From: an uncultured Clostridia bacterium
GTDB taxonomy: Bacteria; Bacillota; Clostridia; Lachnospirales; CAG-274
Reading direction: 5' to 3'
NCBI GenBank assembly: GCA_947629215.1
Contig: CANRCU010000091.1
Location: forward strand, 1 to 8,205
Length of the DNA stretch: 8,205 bases
Below, piece after piece: positions 1 to 5,868 of the stretch. Made by a program: the position numbers and the translations under genes. Positions within the stretch are counted from its first letter, which is position 1. Each line of letters opens with the position of its first letter. The notes under the pieces are model-generated. The model was not told the origin of the DNA. It did no database searches and saw only the letters and a program-made list of their open reading frames with translations.

Positions 1-95
1 CGATGAAAGGTCATATACAGTCGCTGAATGCATCTGTTTCGGCTGCTCTTATAATGTATGAGGCCATGCGGCAGCGGGAAAGGAAAGGCAAATGA
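1..95 (+). CDS. rlmB: 23S rRNA 2'-O-ribose methyltransferase, TrmH/SpoU family (C-terminal end only)
   Basis: Only the last 30 codons are present, read from position 3 to the TGA at 93-95; the gene begins outside the window. The visible tail has the 'MKGHIQSLNASVSAALIMYE' pattern. This matches the last conserved motif of SPOUT-class RNA ribose methyltransferases (the 'P-M-x-G-x-x-x-S-L-N-x-S-V-A' segment), which forms part of the knotted S-adenosylmethionine site. Enzymes of this family methylate the 2'-OH of a guanosine in 23S rRNA (RlmB) or related RNA targets. The stop codon overlaps the ATG of the next gene (ATGA at 92-95), so the two are probably translationally coupled. The RlmB assignment, rather than another TrmH paralogue, rests on the following yacP-sigH genes, the order known from Bacillus subtilis. 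Confidence 0.85.
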   Translation, partial: MKGHIQSLNASVSAALIMYEAMRQRERKGK

Positions 96-649
96 ACAAC
101 AACTATCTGCTTGTAGACGGCTATAACATTATTTTTGCATGGGATGAGCTGAAAAAACTTGCCGAAAAAAATCTCGATCATGCGCGTGAAAGACTTATAA
201 ATATATTGAGCAACTACCGCGGTATGCAAAAATGCACCGTAATTATAGTTTTTGATGCATACATGGTAAAAGACGGCACAGGCAGCGTTATAAAAGACGG
301 CAACGTCTATGTTGTTTATACCAAAGAGGCGGAAACAGCCGACGCTTATATAGAACGCACGACAGTACTGTTAAGCAAGACCGACGCCGCATTCCCTTTC
401 GGCAAAAGAACGGAACGGGGCAAAAAATACATAAGAGTAGCCACCTCCGACGGGCTTGAACAGGTGATAATCATGAGCCAGGGCGCTGTGCGCATTTCCG
501 CAGGCGAACTGTATGACGAGGTACAGTCGGTCGAAAAACAGGTGCGCAGGCATATAGAGCGTCAAAGACCCGTCAAAAACAATATGCTTGCCGACAACCT
601 CGACCCCGAGGCTGCCGAGTGGCTCGAAAATTTAAGGAGAAAGAAATAA
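92..649 (+). CDS. yacP: Rae1/YacP-type NYN-domain endoribonuclease
   Basis: This 185-residue cytosolic protein is of the YacP family. The B. subtilis member, Rae1, enters the ribosomal A site and cuts certain mRNAs during translation. The NYN/PIN-like fold is supported by 'LLVDGYNIIFAW' near the N-terminus (Asp9), 'VIIVFDAY' (Asp55), 'ETADAYIER' (Asp84) and 'VATSDGLEQ' (Asp120). These acidic residues are spaced as expected for a metal-binding nuclease centre. The C-terminal 50 residues are charged and probably helical. The ATG at 92 follows an AAGGA at 80-84 with 7 bases between, and overlaps the upstream stop by four bases, so the start is well supported. It lies between rlmB and sigH as in many Firmicutes, and 3 bases separate its stop from the sigH start. 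The family call is confident; the ribosome-dependent activity is transferred from the Bacillus protein. Confidence 0.9.
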   Translation: MNNNYLLVDGYNIIFAWDELKKLAEKNLDHARERLINILSNYRGMQKCTVIIVFDAYMVKDGTGSVIKDGNVYVVYTKEAETADAYIERTTVLLSKTDAAFPFGKRTERGKKYIRVATSDGLEQVIIMSQGAVRISAGELYDEVQSVEKQVRRHIERQRPVKNNMLADNLDPEAAEWLENLRRKK

Positions 650-655
650 AAATTG
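634..655 (+). promoter_or_regulatory. Ribosome binding site and TTG start of sigH
   Basis: AAGGAG at 634-639 lies inside the end of yacP, 13 bases before the TTG at 653-655. That spacing is longer than the usual 5-9. The TAA ending yacP (647-649) is in the same frame as sigH, with a single AAA codon before the TTG, so no earlier in-frame start exists. The first in-frame ATG (722) would remove about 23 residues that align with the N-terminus of Bacillus SigH. The TTG is therefore the likely start, probably a weak one coupled to yacP translation. Confidence 0.65.
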
Positions 656-1276
656 GAGATATACAGCAATTATTTGAATTTATCCGACAACGACCTGCTT
701 GACAAGATCAAATCGGGGGATATGCTTGCGCAGGAATGTCTGATAGAACGCTATAAAAAACTTGTGCGCATAAAAGCGCGCGGATATTACATAATGGGCG
801 GCGATACCGAAGATATAATACAGGAAGGTATGTTCGGGCTTTTCAAAGCCATAAGGGATTATAACAGCGACAAACAGGTCAATTTTTACAGTTTCGCTCT
901 GCTGTGCATAACACGGCAGATACATACGGCAATAAAATCCGCCAACAGGCAAAAGCACATACCGCTCAATTCGTCGCTCAGCCTCGACCGCGCGGTCTAT
1001 GAGGAAAACGAGGATTTCACCTATCTTGAAACTCTTGCCAACAGCGATATATCAAATCCCGAAAATCTTGTTATCGGCAAAGAAAACAAGACCGACCTGG
1101 AACAGAAGATAAACCGCTCTCTAAGTCGGTTTGAAAGGCACGTGCTGTTTTTGTATCTGCGCGGCAAAAGCTACACCGAGATAGCGGCTATACTTGAAAA
1201 AGATGAAAAAAGCATAGACAATGCCTTGCAGCGTATCAAAAAAAAGATAACAAAAATTATTGAAAAACAGAATTGA
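653..1276 (+). CDS. sigH: RNA polymerase sigma-H factor (sigma-70 family)
   Basis: This 207-residue protein closely resembles sigma-H (Spo0H, sigma-30), which directs RNA polymerase to stationary-phase, competence and early sporulation genes in Bacillus and Clostridia. Region 2 spans roughly residues 25-105. It includes 'GDTEDIIQEGMFGLFKAIRDY' (from about residue 50, core-polymerase binding) and 'CITRQIHTAIKSANRQKHIPLN' (regions 2.3-2.4, -10 recognition), nearly the same as Bacillus SigH. Region 4 (about residues 155-205) has a helix-turn-helix, 'RGKSYTEIAAILEKDEKSI', followed by 'DNALQRIKKKI', for -35 recognition. Its length is close to the Bacillus protein (about 218). It starts at TTG and lies 3 bases after yacP. 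In Bacillus the next genes are rpmG-secE-nusG; here a ybaK gene follows after 22 bases. No promoter of its own was recognised. The order fits SigH better than other sporulation sigmas. Confidence 0.93.
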   Translation: MEIYSNYLNLSDNDLLDKIKSGDMLAQECLIERYKKLVRIKARGYYIMGGDTEDIIQEGMFGLFKAIRDYNSDKQVNFYSFALLCITRQIHTAIKSANRQKHIPLNSSLSLDRAVYEENEDFTYLETLANSDISNPENLVIGKENKTDLEQKINRSLSRFERHVLFLYLRGKSYTEIAAILEKDEKSIDNALQRIKKKITKIIEKQN

Positions 1277-1288
1277 AAACGTTTCCGT

Positions 1289-1301
1289 GAGGTGCAATAT
1301 G
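1289..1301 (+). promoter_or_regulatory. Ribosome binding site fixing the ybaK start
   Basis: GAGGTG at 1289-1294 matches the anti-Shine-Dalgarno sequence and lies 4 bases before the ATG at 1299-1301 (6 bases if only GAGG is counted). It supports this ATG over an in-frame TTG at 1260, which overlaps sigH and has no binding site in front of it. Confidence 0.75.
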
Positions 1302-1781
1302 GCAAAAGACGTAAAAACAAACGCAATGCGTATACTCGATAAAAACAAAATAAATTACAGGGTCAATACCTATGAATGCGAAGAATTTCACGACGGTCTG
1401 AGCATTGCAAAAATGCTCGGTCAAGACCCGGATATGACATTTAAAACGCTTGTCACACAAGGCAAAAGCAAAAATTTTTTTGTGTTTGTGATACCCGTGG
1501 ACCGTGAGATAAATTTAAAGGCGGCTGCAGCTGCCGTAGGCGAAAAATCGGTCGAAATGATACACGTTAAGGATATAAACAAAATAACGGGTTATATCCG
1601 CGGCGGCTGCACACCCATAGGCATGAAAAAACAGTTTGTGACCGTGATAGACAAAGCCGCCGAAAATTTTGACGAAATAATCATAAGCGGCGGCAGGATA
1701 GGTTCTCAGATATTTATTGCGCCCGACGACCTTGTAAAAGTTACGGGCGGCAAGTATGACGATATTTTGGCGGACGGCTGA
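1299..1781 (+). CDS. ybaK: YbaK/EbsC-family Cys-tRNA(Pro) deacylase
   Basis: This 160-residue cytosolic protein is of the YbaK family, which hydrolyses Cys-tRNA(Pro) made in error by prolyl-tRNA synthetase. Evidence is the family-length single domain, the conserved lysine in 'MTFKTLVTQG' (Lys49, corresponding to the functional Lys of Haemophilus YbaK), the 'IPVDREINLKAAAAAVGEK' segment, and the glycine-rich substrate loop 'RGGCTPIGMKK' (about residues 101-111). The 'GRIGSQIFIAPDDLV' C-terminal segment is also typical. The ATG at 1299 is chosen because of the adjacent GAGGTG and because the family begins near 'KTNAMRILDKNKI'. It follows sigH by 22 bases and precedes the pectate lyase start by 28, so it is probably in the same operon. 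The ProRS encoded at 5869-7596 carries a homologous editing domain. Related deacylases such as ProX differ in specificity, so Cys-tRNA(Pro) is the likeliest but unproven substrate. Confidence 0.9.
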   Translation: MAKDVKTNAMRILDKNKINYRVNTYECEEFHDGLSIAKMLGQDPDMTFKTLVTQGKSKNFFVFVIPVDREINLKAAAAAVGEKSVEMIHVKDINKITGYIRGGCTPIGMKKQFVTVIDKAAENFDEIIISGGRIGSQIFIAPDDLVKVTGGKYDDILADG

Positions 1782-1809
1782 AACAAGATATACAAAAGGA
1801 GTTCTTCAT

Positions 1810-1896
1810 ATGAAAAAATTTACAAAAAACTGTATGGCGCTTTTGCTGTCGGGTACACTGCTTTCGGGCAGCTATGTCATATCGCCCGTCTTTGCC
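1810..1896 (+). other. Signal peptide of the pectate lyase
   Basis: Residues 1-29 show a Lys-Lys-rich N-region, the hydrophobic stretch 'MALLLSGTLLSG' and a 'V-F-A' cleavage site before 'ETTVETG'. This is a type I signal peptidase pattern. There is no lipobox cysteine at the site (Cys8 is at the wrong position), so export into the medium or docking through the dockerin is expected rather than lipid anchoring. Confidence 0.9.
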
Positions 1897-4131
1897 GAAA
1901 CGACCGTTGAAACGGGCGTTGAATGTGAGGCTTTGTATGCCGAATGGCAGGGCAGCGGCAGCTATGCCGCATATTACAAAACGGCAAACACGGATTATGT
2001 CAAAGTTGACCCCGCGCTTATCCGTACCGACGGCAAAGGCGGTTTCCGCGCGGAAGTACTCGGCTTAAAAGGCGGCACGGAATACACCGTTAAAATAGTT
2101 CCCGTTGTCGACGGCAAGGAAGACGAAAGCGGCGCTTTTGTTTTTTCGGGTACGCCAAAGAGCTATGACCGCTCGGGATATGCGCATTTTCAAACAACAA
2201 ACAATCCCGGCGCCTATCTCTCCGACGGTTCTCTGCCGTCAAATGCGAATGTTGTCTATGTTAACGAAGACAACAAAAACACCGTAACTCTTAACGGCAA
2301 AACAGGCATTGCCGATATAATCTCGGCTTACAACAAGGGCAATACTCCGCTTGTTGTGCGCATAATAGGTCGGGTGACCCTGCCAAGCGGCGGTATAATA
2401 GATAAATCAAATAAAATGCTCGGCATAAAAGGCAGCGCAGGCATAACAATTGAGGGCGTCGGCACGGATTCGGGGCTTTACGGCTGGGGCTTGAAGGTTT
2501 CGGACGGCAGCGATGCGGAGTTCAGAAACCTTCATATAGACTGGAATTATGAAGACGGTATAGAAATGCAGAATGCAAAGCACATCTGGGTGCACGACAA
2601 TACTTTCACCGTCGGCAACCAAAATCCGCCCCGCGAAAGCGACAAATCCCACGGCGACGGCTCATGCGACGCAAAATCGAGCGATTTTATCACAATAAGC
2701 TACAATCGGTTCATCGGCACGGCTAAGACCTGCCTTTTGGGTTCAAGCCCAAGCAAACGCGAAAATGCGGGACATTTTTCGTACCACCACAATTTCTGGG
2801 ACGGCACGGAACAGCGTTGTCCGCGCATACGCTGGCACAATGTTCACATCTACAACAACTATTACAAAAATGTCGGCTACGACCTTGACGACGGCTCAAA
2901 AATAGGCTACGGTATCGGTGTGACCTGCAATTCGAGCGTATTTGTCGAAAACAACTACTTTGAAAACACCTATCGCCCCATACTCACCTCGGACAGCAAT
3001 TGCGAAGCCCTTTCGACAAACGACGGCGGTGTTGTAAAGTCGTTCGGCAATTATTATGACGAAAATTGCATCGGTATGCAGGACAAAGACCGCTTTGAAG
3101 CGACCGACAAATATCAGGTGCTTACGGCTGCGGACTATACGGCAAGCAAGGGTGGCTGGACATACAATAACTTTGACACTTCTTCTGATTTTTATAAAGA
3201 CGACTATTTTCTTGAAAATGCCAAAGACTGTGTAAATACCGTTACAGAGCTTGCAGGTACCGAATCTAAAACGGGGCTGACCCTCACAAACGCCATAAGC
3301 GGCAGCGAAACGGGCAAGGGCGACAGCGACGGACCGACTGCGGGCGGCAGCGAAAGCACGACCGGCGGCGAACAAATCACGGGCGGTACTCTCAAAGACG
3401 ACTGCTTCTATTATTTCGGCAGCAATGCCGACAGCAGCGCTCCGCTTGATTTCGGCGATATATTCAAAGCCGACAAAGCGATGAATATAAGCAGCCTTGA
3501 CGCAACACTCAACCTTGGCGATACCGCCTATACCTTTAAAAAAGTCGCAGGTTTCGGCAATAAGTCGACAATAAAATTCAATGCCGAAAAAGCGGGTACG
3601 CTGCGTATAGTTTCGACCTCCGGTTCGACTACGGCAAGAAAAATGGATATAACCGATAACTCGGGCAAAAATATAGGTCAGCTGCTTTCGGGCAAAAACT
3701 CTCAAGCCGAGCTTGCTTCCGTTCATCTTGATGCGGGCAGCTATACCATAACAAACAACGGCGGCGGAGAAGCAAAACTTTTCTATATAGGTTTCAGCGC
3801 CGACAACGGCGGCGAAAGTACGACCGTGACAGAAACTTCCACCGAAACCACGACAGCAACCGAAACCACGACCGAAAGCACAACAACAGACGACGGCGGT
3901 TTTATTTACGGCGATGCCACTGCCGACAAAGAGCTGACGGCAGCAGACTCCGCAGTTATACTTCAAAAGGCGCTGAACAACAGTTTTTCAATGCCTATCG
4001 AGAGCAAGACCGACAACTGGCTCAAATATACGGATACGACCGCAGACAACGAAATAACCGCAGCCGACGCGGCTGTCGTGCTTCAAAAAGCGCTTAACAA
4101 TGCCTTCAAAATGCCTGTGGAACGGACATAA
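1810..4131 (+). CDS. Secreted PL1 pectate lyase with a C-terminal type I dockerin
   Basis: A 773-residue multidomain extracellular enzyme. Residues 1-29 are a Sec signal peptide (KK near the start, a hydrophobic core, likely cleavage after 'SPVFA'). About 30-118 is a fibronectin III-like beta domain. About 131-468 is the PL1 parallel beta-helix that cleaves polygalacturonate by calcium-dependent beta-elimination. Compared with Erwinia PelC, the calcium ligands are probably Asp249, Asp283 and Asp287. 'IWVHDNTF' (259-266) is the family 'vWiDH' motif. 'RCPRIRWHNVHIYNNYY' holds the presumed catalytic Arg336, with Pro338 and Arg341. A Gly/Ser-rich linker (about 495-526), an unassigned beta-rich module (528-663) and a Thr/Glu linker (667-697) follow, then the dockerin (700-770), which should dock the enzyme into a cellulosome. 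The ATG has AAGGAG at 1796-1801, 8 bases away. The gene lies 28 bases after ybaK with no visible promoter of its own. The catalytic call is firm; pectin subtype is not decided. Confidence 0.93.
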   Translation: MKKFTKNCMALLLSGTLLSGSYVISPVFAETTVETGVECEALYAEWQGSGSYAAYYKTANTDYVKVDPALIRTDGKGGFRAEVLGLKGGTEYTVKIVPVVDGKEDESGAFVFSGTPKSYDRSGYAHFQTTNNPGAYLSDGSLPSNANVVYVNEDNKNTVTLNGKTGIADIISAYNKGNTPLVVRIIGRVTLPSGGIIDKSNKMLGIKGSAGITIEGVGTDSGLYGWGLKVSDGSDAEFRNLHIDWNYEDGIEMQNAKHIWVHDNTFTVGNQNPPRESDKSHGDGSCDAKSSDFITISYNRFIGTAKTCLLGSSPSKRENAGHFSYHHNFWDGTEQRCPRIRWHNVHIYNNYYKNVGYDLDDGSKIGYGIGVTCNSSVFVENNYFENTYRPILTSDSNCEALSTNDGGVVKSFGNYYDENCIGMQDKDRFEATDKYQVLTAADYTASKGGWTYNNFDTSSDFYKDDYFLENAKDCVNTVTELAGTESKTGLTLTNAISGSETGKGDSDGPTAGGSESTTGGEQITGGTLKDDCFYYFGSNADSSAPLDFGDIFKADKAMNISSLDATLNLGDTAYTFKKVAGFGNKSTIKFNAEKAGTLRIVSTSGSTTARKMDITDNSGKNIGQLLSGKNSQAELASVHLDAGSYTITNNGGGEAKLFYIGFSADNGGESTTVTETSTETTTATETTTESTTTDDGGFIYGDATADKELTAADSAVILQKALNNSFSMPIESKTDNWLKYTDTTADNEITAADAAVVLQKALNNAFKMPVERT
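3388..3798 (+). other. Unassigned beta-rich module of the pectate lyase (possible carbohydrate-binding module)
   Basis: Residues 528-663 lie between two low-complexity linkers, so they form an independent folding unit. The sequence alternates polar and hydrophobic residues with glycine turns, such as 'GTLRIVSTSGS', 'RKMDITDNSGKNIGQ' and 'LDAGSYTITNNGGGEAKLFYIGFS'. This resembles the beta-sandwich ancillary modules often found in secreted polysaccharide lyases. A CBM role (for example pectin-binding CBM77-like) is only a suggestion from position and composition; I cannot assign a family by eye. Confidence 0.5.
3841..3872 (+). repeat. Short direct repeat in the Thr/Glu linker
   Basis: The 14-base unit ACCGAAACCACGAC occurs at 3841-3854 and again at 3859-3872, a period of 18 bases (6 codons). 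It encodes repeated Thr-Glu-Thr-Thr in the linker before the dockerin. This is the kind of short tandem repeat by which such linkers change length, and it stays in frame. Confidence 0.8.
3910..4125 (+). other. Type I dockerin domain
   Basis: Two duplicated calcium-binding F-hand repeats. Loop 1 starts at Asp702 ('DATADKELTAAD') and loop 2 at Asp742 ('DTTADNEITAAD'). Each is followed by the helix 'AVxLQKALNN' and an 'F-x-MP-x-E' tail. Positions 1, 5 and 12 of both loops are Asp, as needed for calcium. Positions 10-11, which usually decide the cohesin partner, are Ala-Ala in both repeats, so the two faces are nearly symmetric. No cohesin or scaffoldin gene is in the window. Confidence 0.92.
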
Positions 4132-4169
4132 TACAGTACATGACGAAAAAAAAGATTTTATATTGGGGC

Positions 4170-4198
4170 TTGCCATAAAAAGGAAATCATAGTATAAT
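4170..4198 (+). promoter_or_regulatory. Sigma-A-type promoter of glgA
   Basis: TTGCCA at 4170-4175 (5 of 6 to consensus) and TATAAT at 4193-4198 (6 of 6) are separated by 17 bp. Transcription should begin near 4205, giving a leader of about 158 bases before the glgA ATG. It is the only good promoter between the pectate lyase and glgA. A second TATAAT at 4251 has no -35 box. Confidence 0.82.
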
Positions 4199-4207
4199 AA
4201 AAATATA

Positions 4208-4306
4208 CGACAGGCGGACATAAGTGCCTCGGTCGGTCAAAAGAAGGTAATATAATATTCTTACGGTTTTATGCACGGTCTTGGCAAGACCTGTTATATT
4301 TACCGT
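4208..4306 (+). promoter_or_regulatory. Structured 5' leader of glgA
   Basis: Two hairpins are predicted in the glgA leader. The first, right at the predicted RNA 5' end, pairs CGAC-AGGC (4208-4215) with GCCT and GTCG (4226-4229, 4232-4235), leaving a 2-base bulge. The second pairs GGTCTT (4277-4282) with AAGACC (4286-4291) around GGC, and may be closed by ACGGT (4263-4267) with ACCGT (4302-4306), followed by TTTTT ending at 4310. I do not recognise a known riboswitch. The second could act as a weak attenuator or as a stabilising stem. Confidence 0.4.
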
Positions 4307-4362
4307 TTTTATTGGGTAATCTTAAAATAAAACGACGCATAAATCGAGAGAGGGGTTTTTTT

Positions 4363-5781
4363 ATGGCATTAAAGGTTTTGATCGTAGCTTCCGAAGTTTC
4401 ACCATATGCAAAAAGCGGCGGTCTTGGCGACGTAACGGGTTCGCTGCCGCAGGCTCTATGCAAAGCGGGGGTCGACGCAAGAGTCGTTTTCCCAAAATAC
4501 CGCACAATTAAAGAAGAATATCTGACATCATGTCAGTATCTGACAGGTTTTGATGTTACGTTGGACTGGCGCACACAAAAAGCCGATGTTTACAAAATAG
4601 ACAGCGCAGCCGTACCCACATATATGATAGGCAATGATTTTTATTTCGGCAGAGGCGGCTATTACGGTTACGGCGACGACAACGAGCGTTTTGCGTTTTT
4701 CTGCAAAGCTGCAATAGAATTTTTGGATTATATCGACTTTATCCCCGATATAATACATTGTAACGACTGGCAGACAGGTCCTATCTGTGTTTATATAAAA
4801 GACGTTTACCGCAAGATAAAATATTTTTCCGGCATAAAAACGCTTTTTACTGTACACAATCTGCAATATCAGGGTATGTTCACCCGTGACACGCTGACTA
4901 TGATGGAGCTTAACGACGGCTATTTTGTGGGCGACAAACTTGAATTTTACAATATGGTCAACTTTATGAAAGGCGGCCTTCTCTACTCCGACGCCGTAAA
5001 TACTGTCAGCGAAACCTATGCCAAAGAGATACAGACCGAACAGTACGGTTACGGTCTTGACGGAGTTATCCGTTGCCGCGCCGACAAACTGTACGGTGTT
5101 GTCAACGGTATAGACTATGCGGCAAACGACCCTGCGACAAGCACAAAGATATTTGCCAATTTCAGCCCCTATCATATGGAAGGCAAGGCTGAAAACAAGC
5201 GCCGTTTGCAGGAACAGCTCGGTCTGCCCGTTGACCCGAATATACCCATATTCGGCATAATCTCACGCCTTGTGGATCAAAAAGGCATAAACCTCATACT
5301 CCAGAGCGCCAACGAGCTGCTTTCAAAGAATGTACAGCTTGTTGTTCTCGGCACGGGCGACTATCACTACGAAAATATTTTCAAAGACCTTGCTTTCCGC
5401 TATCCTCAGAAAGTCAGCTCGAATATACTTTTCAATGACGAGCTTGCGCAGCAGATATACGCAGGCAGCGATATGTTCATTATGCCAAGCCTTTTCGAAC
5501 CGTGCGGCTTGGGTCAGCTGTTTGCCATGAGTTACGGCACAGTGCCTATCGCACGAGCAACAGGCGGTCTTGTGGACACTATAAATGACAACGAAAACGG
5601 TTTCCTCTTTGAGGATTATGACTGCGGCGGTCTTATGTGGGCTGTCGACAAAGCGCTTGAAGTTTATTACGATAAGGAACGCTGGTGGAAAATGGTCATG
5701 AACGCTATACACACACGTTTTTCATGGGACGACAGCGCGCGTAAATATATTGACATTTACAATAAGATCATGGAAGAATGA
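4363..5781 (+). CDS. glgA: Glycogen synthase (ADP-glucose type, GT5)
   Basis: This 472-residue cytosolic GT-B glycosyltransferase transfers glucose from ADP-glucose to the non-reducing end of growing alpha-1,4-glucan; typical GlgA is about 477 residues. The N-terminal domain begins 'MALKVLIVASEVSPYAKSGG' and holds the K-x-G-G-L ADP-glucose-binding motif at residues 17-21. Further family segments are 'HCNDWQTG' and 'FTVHNLQYQGMF'. The C-terminal domain has 'GIISRLVDQKG', the 'PSLFEPCGLGQ' motif (375-385, Glu379) and 'RATGGLVDTI' (from Arg398), which complete the nucleotide-sugar site. The ATG at 4363 follows a purine-rich GAGAGGGG (4348-4355) and gives the standard N-terminus; an upstream in-frame extension lacks homology. 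It has its own promoter at 4170-4198 and a terminator at 5789-5826, so it is probably monocistronic. No other glg gene (glgB, glgC, glgP) lies in the window. No missing residues were noticed. Confidence 0.96.
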   Translation: MALKVLIVASEVSPYAKSGGLGDVTGSLPQALCKAGVDARVVFPKYRTIKEEYLTSCQYLTGFDVTLDWRTQKADVYKIDSAAVPTYMIGNDFYFGRGGYYGYGDDNERFAFFCKAAIEFLDYIDFIPDIIHCNDWQTGPICVYIKDVYRKIKYFSGIKTLFTVHNLQYQGMFTRDTLTMMELNDGYFVGDKLEFYNMVNFMKGGLLYSDAVNTVSETYAKEIQTEQYGYGLDGVIRCRADKLYGVVNGIDYAANDPATSTKIFANFSPYHMEGKAENKRRLQEQLGLPVDPNIPIFGIISRLVDQKGINLILQSANELLSKNVQLVVLGTGDYHYENIFKDLAFRYPQKVSSNILFNDELAQQIYAGSDMFIMPSLFEPCGLGQLFAMSYGTVPIARATGGLVDTINDNENGFLFEDYDCGGLMWAVDKALEVYYDKERWWKMVMNAIHTRFSWDDSARKYIDIYNKIMEE

Positions 5782-5788
5782 TACATTT

Positions 5789-5826
5789 GCCGCTGCGACG
5801 GGTTCACTGCCGCAGCGTGCTTTTCT
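5789..5826 (+). terminator. Factor-independent terminator after glgA
   Basis: GC plus CGCTGCG (5789-5797) pairs with CGCAGCG (5811-5817) and GC (5819-5820), with one bulged T at 5818 and a 13-base loop. The T-rich stretch TTTTCT (5821-5826) follows directly. It begins 8 bases after the glgA stop. It separates glgA from proS, although read-through may feed proS, which has no clear promoter. Confidence 0.8.
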
Positions 5827-5868
5827 GTATCTTTGATAATCATAAAATTTTTAAGGAGTTCTTTTAAA

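Noticed and set aside
599..612. CCTCG/CGAGG palindrome in yacP
   Set aside because: It is a short GC-rich dyad inside coding sequence with no T run and ordinary codons; sigH follows directly, so a terminator is unlikely.
1767..1794. Possible promoter TTGGCG, 16 bp, TATACA before the pectate lyase
   Set aside because: Transcription would start at about 1801, on top of the ribosome binding site at 1796-1801, so the mRNA could not use it; the boxes are also poor.
2896..3966. A 356-codon open frame on the minus strand inside the pectate lyase gene
   Set aside because: It is antisense to a well-supported gene, rich in Cys, Phe, Ala and Val as expected from reversed codons, has no recognisable domain or ribosome binding site, and matches codon-bias shadowing.
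4251..4256. Second perfect TATAAT in the glgA leader
   Set aside because: No -35 box lies 16-18 bp upstream and there is no extended -10 TG; likely a chance A/T match.
4271..4330. A 19-codon open frame in the glgA leader, rich in Tyr, Phe and Trp, resembling a leader peptide
   Set aside because: No ribosome binding site lies at a proper distance before its ATG, and an aromatic leader peptide makes no sense for glycogen synthase.
5835..5840. GATAAT before proS as a -10 box
   Set aside because: The -35 position falls in the GC-rich terminator stem (5811-5817) with no resemblance to TTGACA; left as a hint only.
5782..5868. T-box leader for proS, as often precedes aminoacyl-tRNA synthetase genes
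   Set aside because: Only 87 bases are available, much of it the glgA terminator, and no T-box consensus or specifier structure is present.
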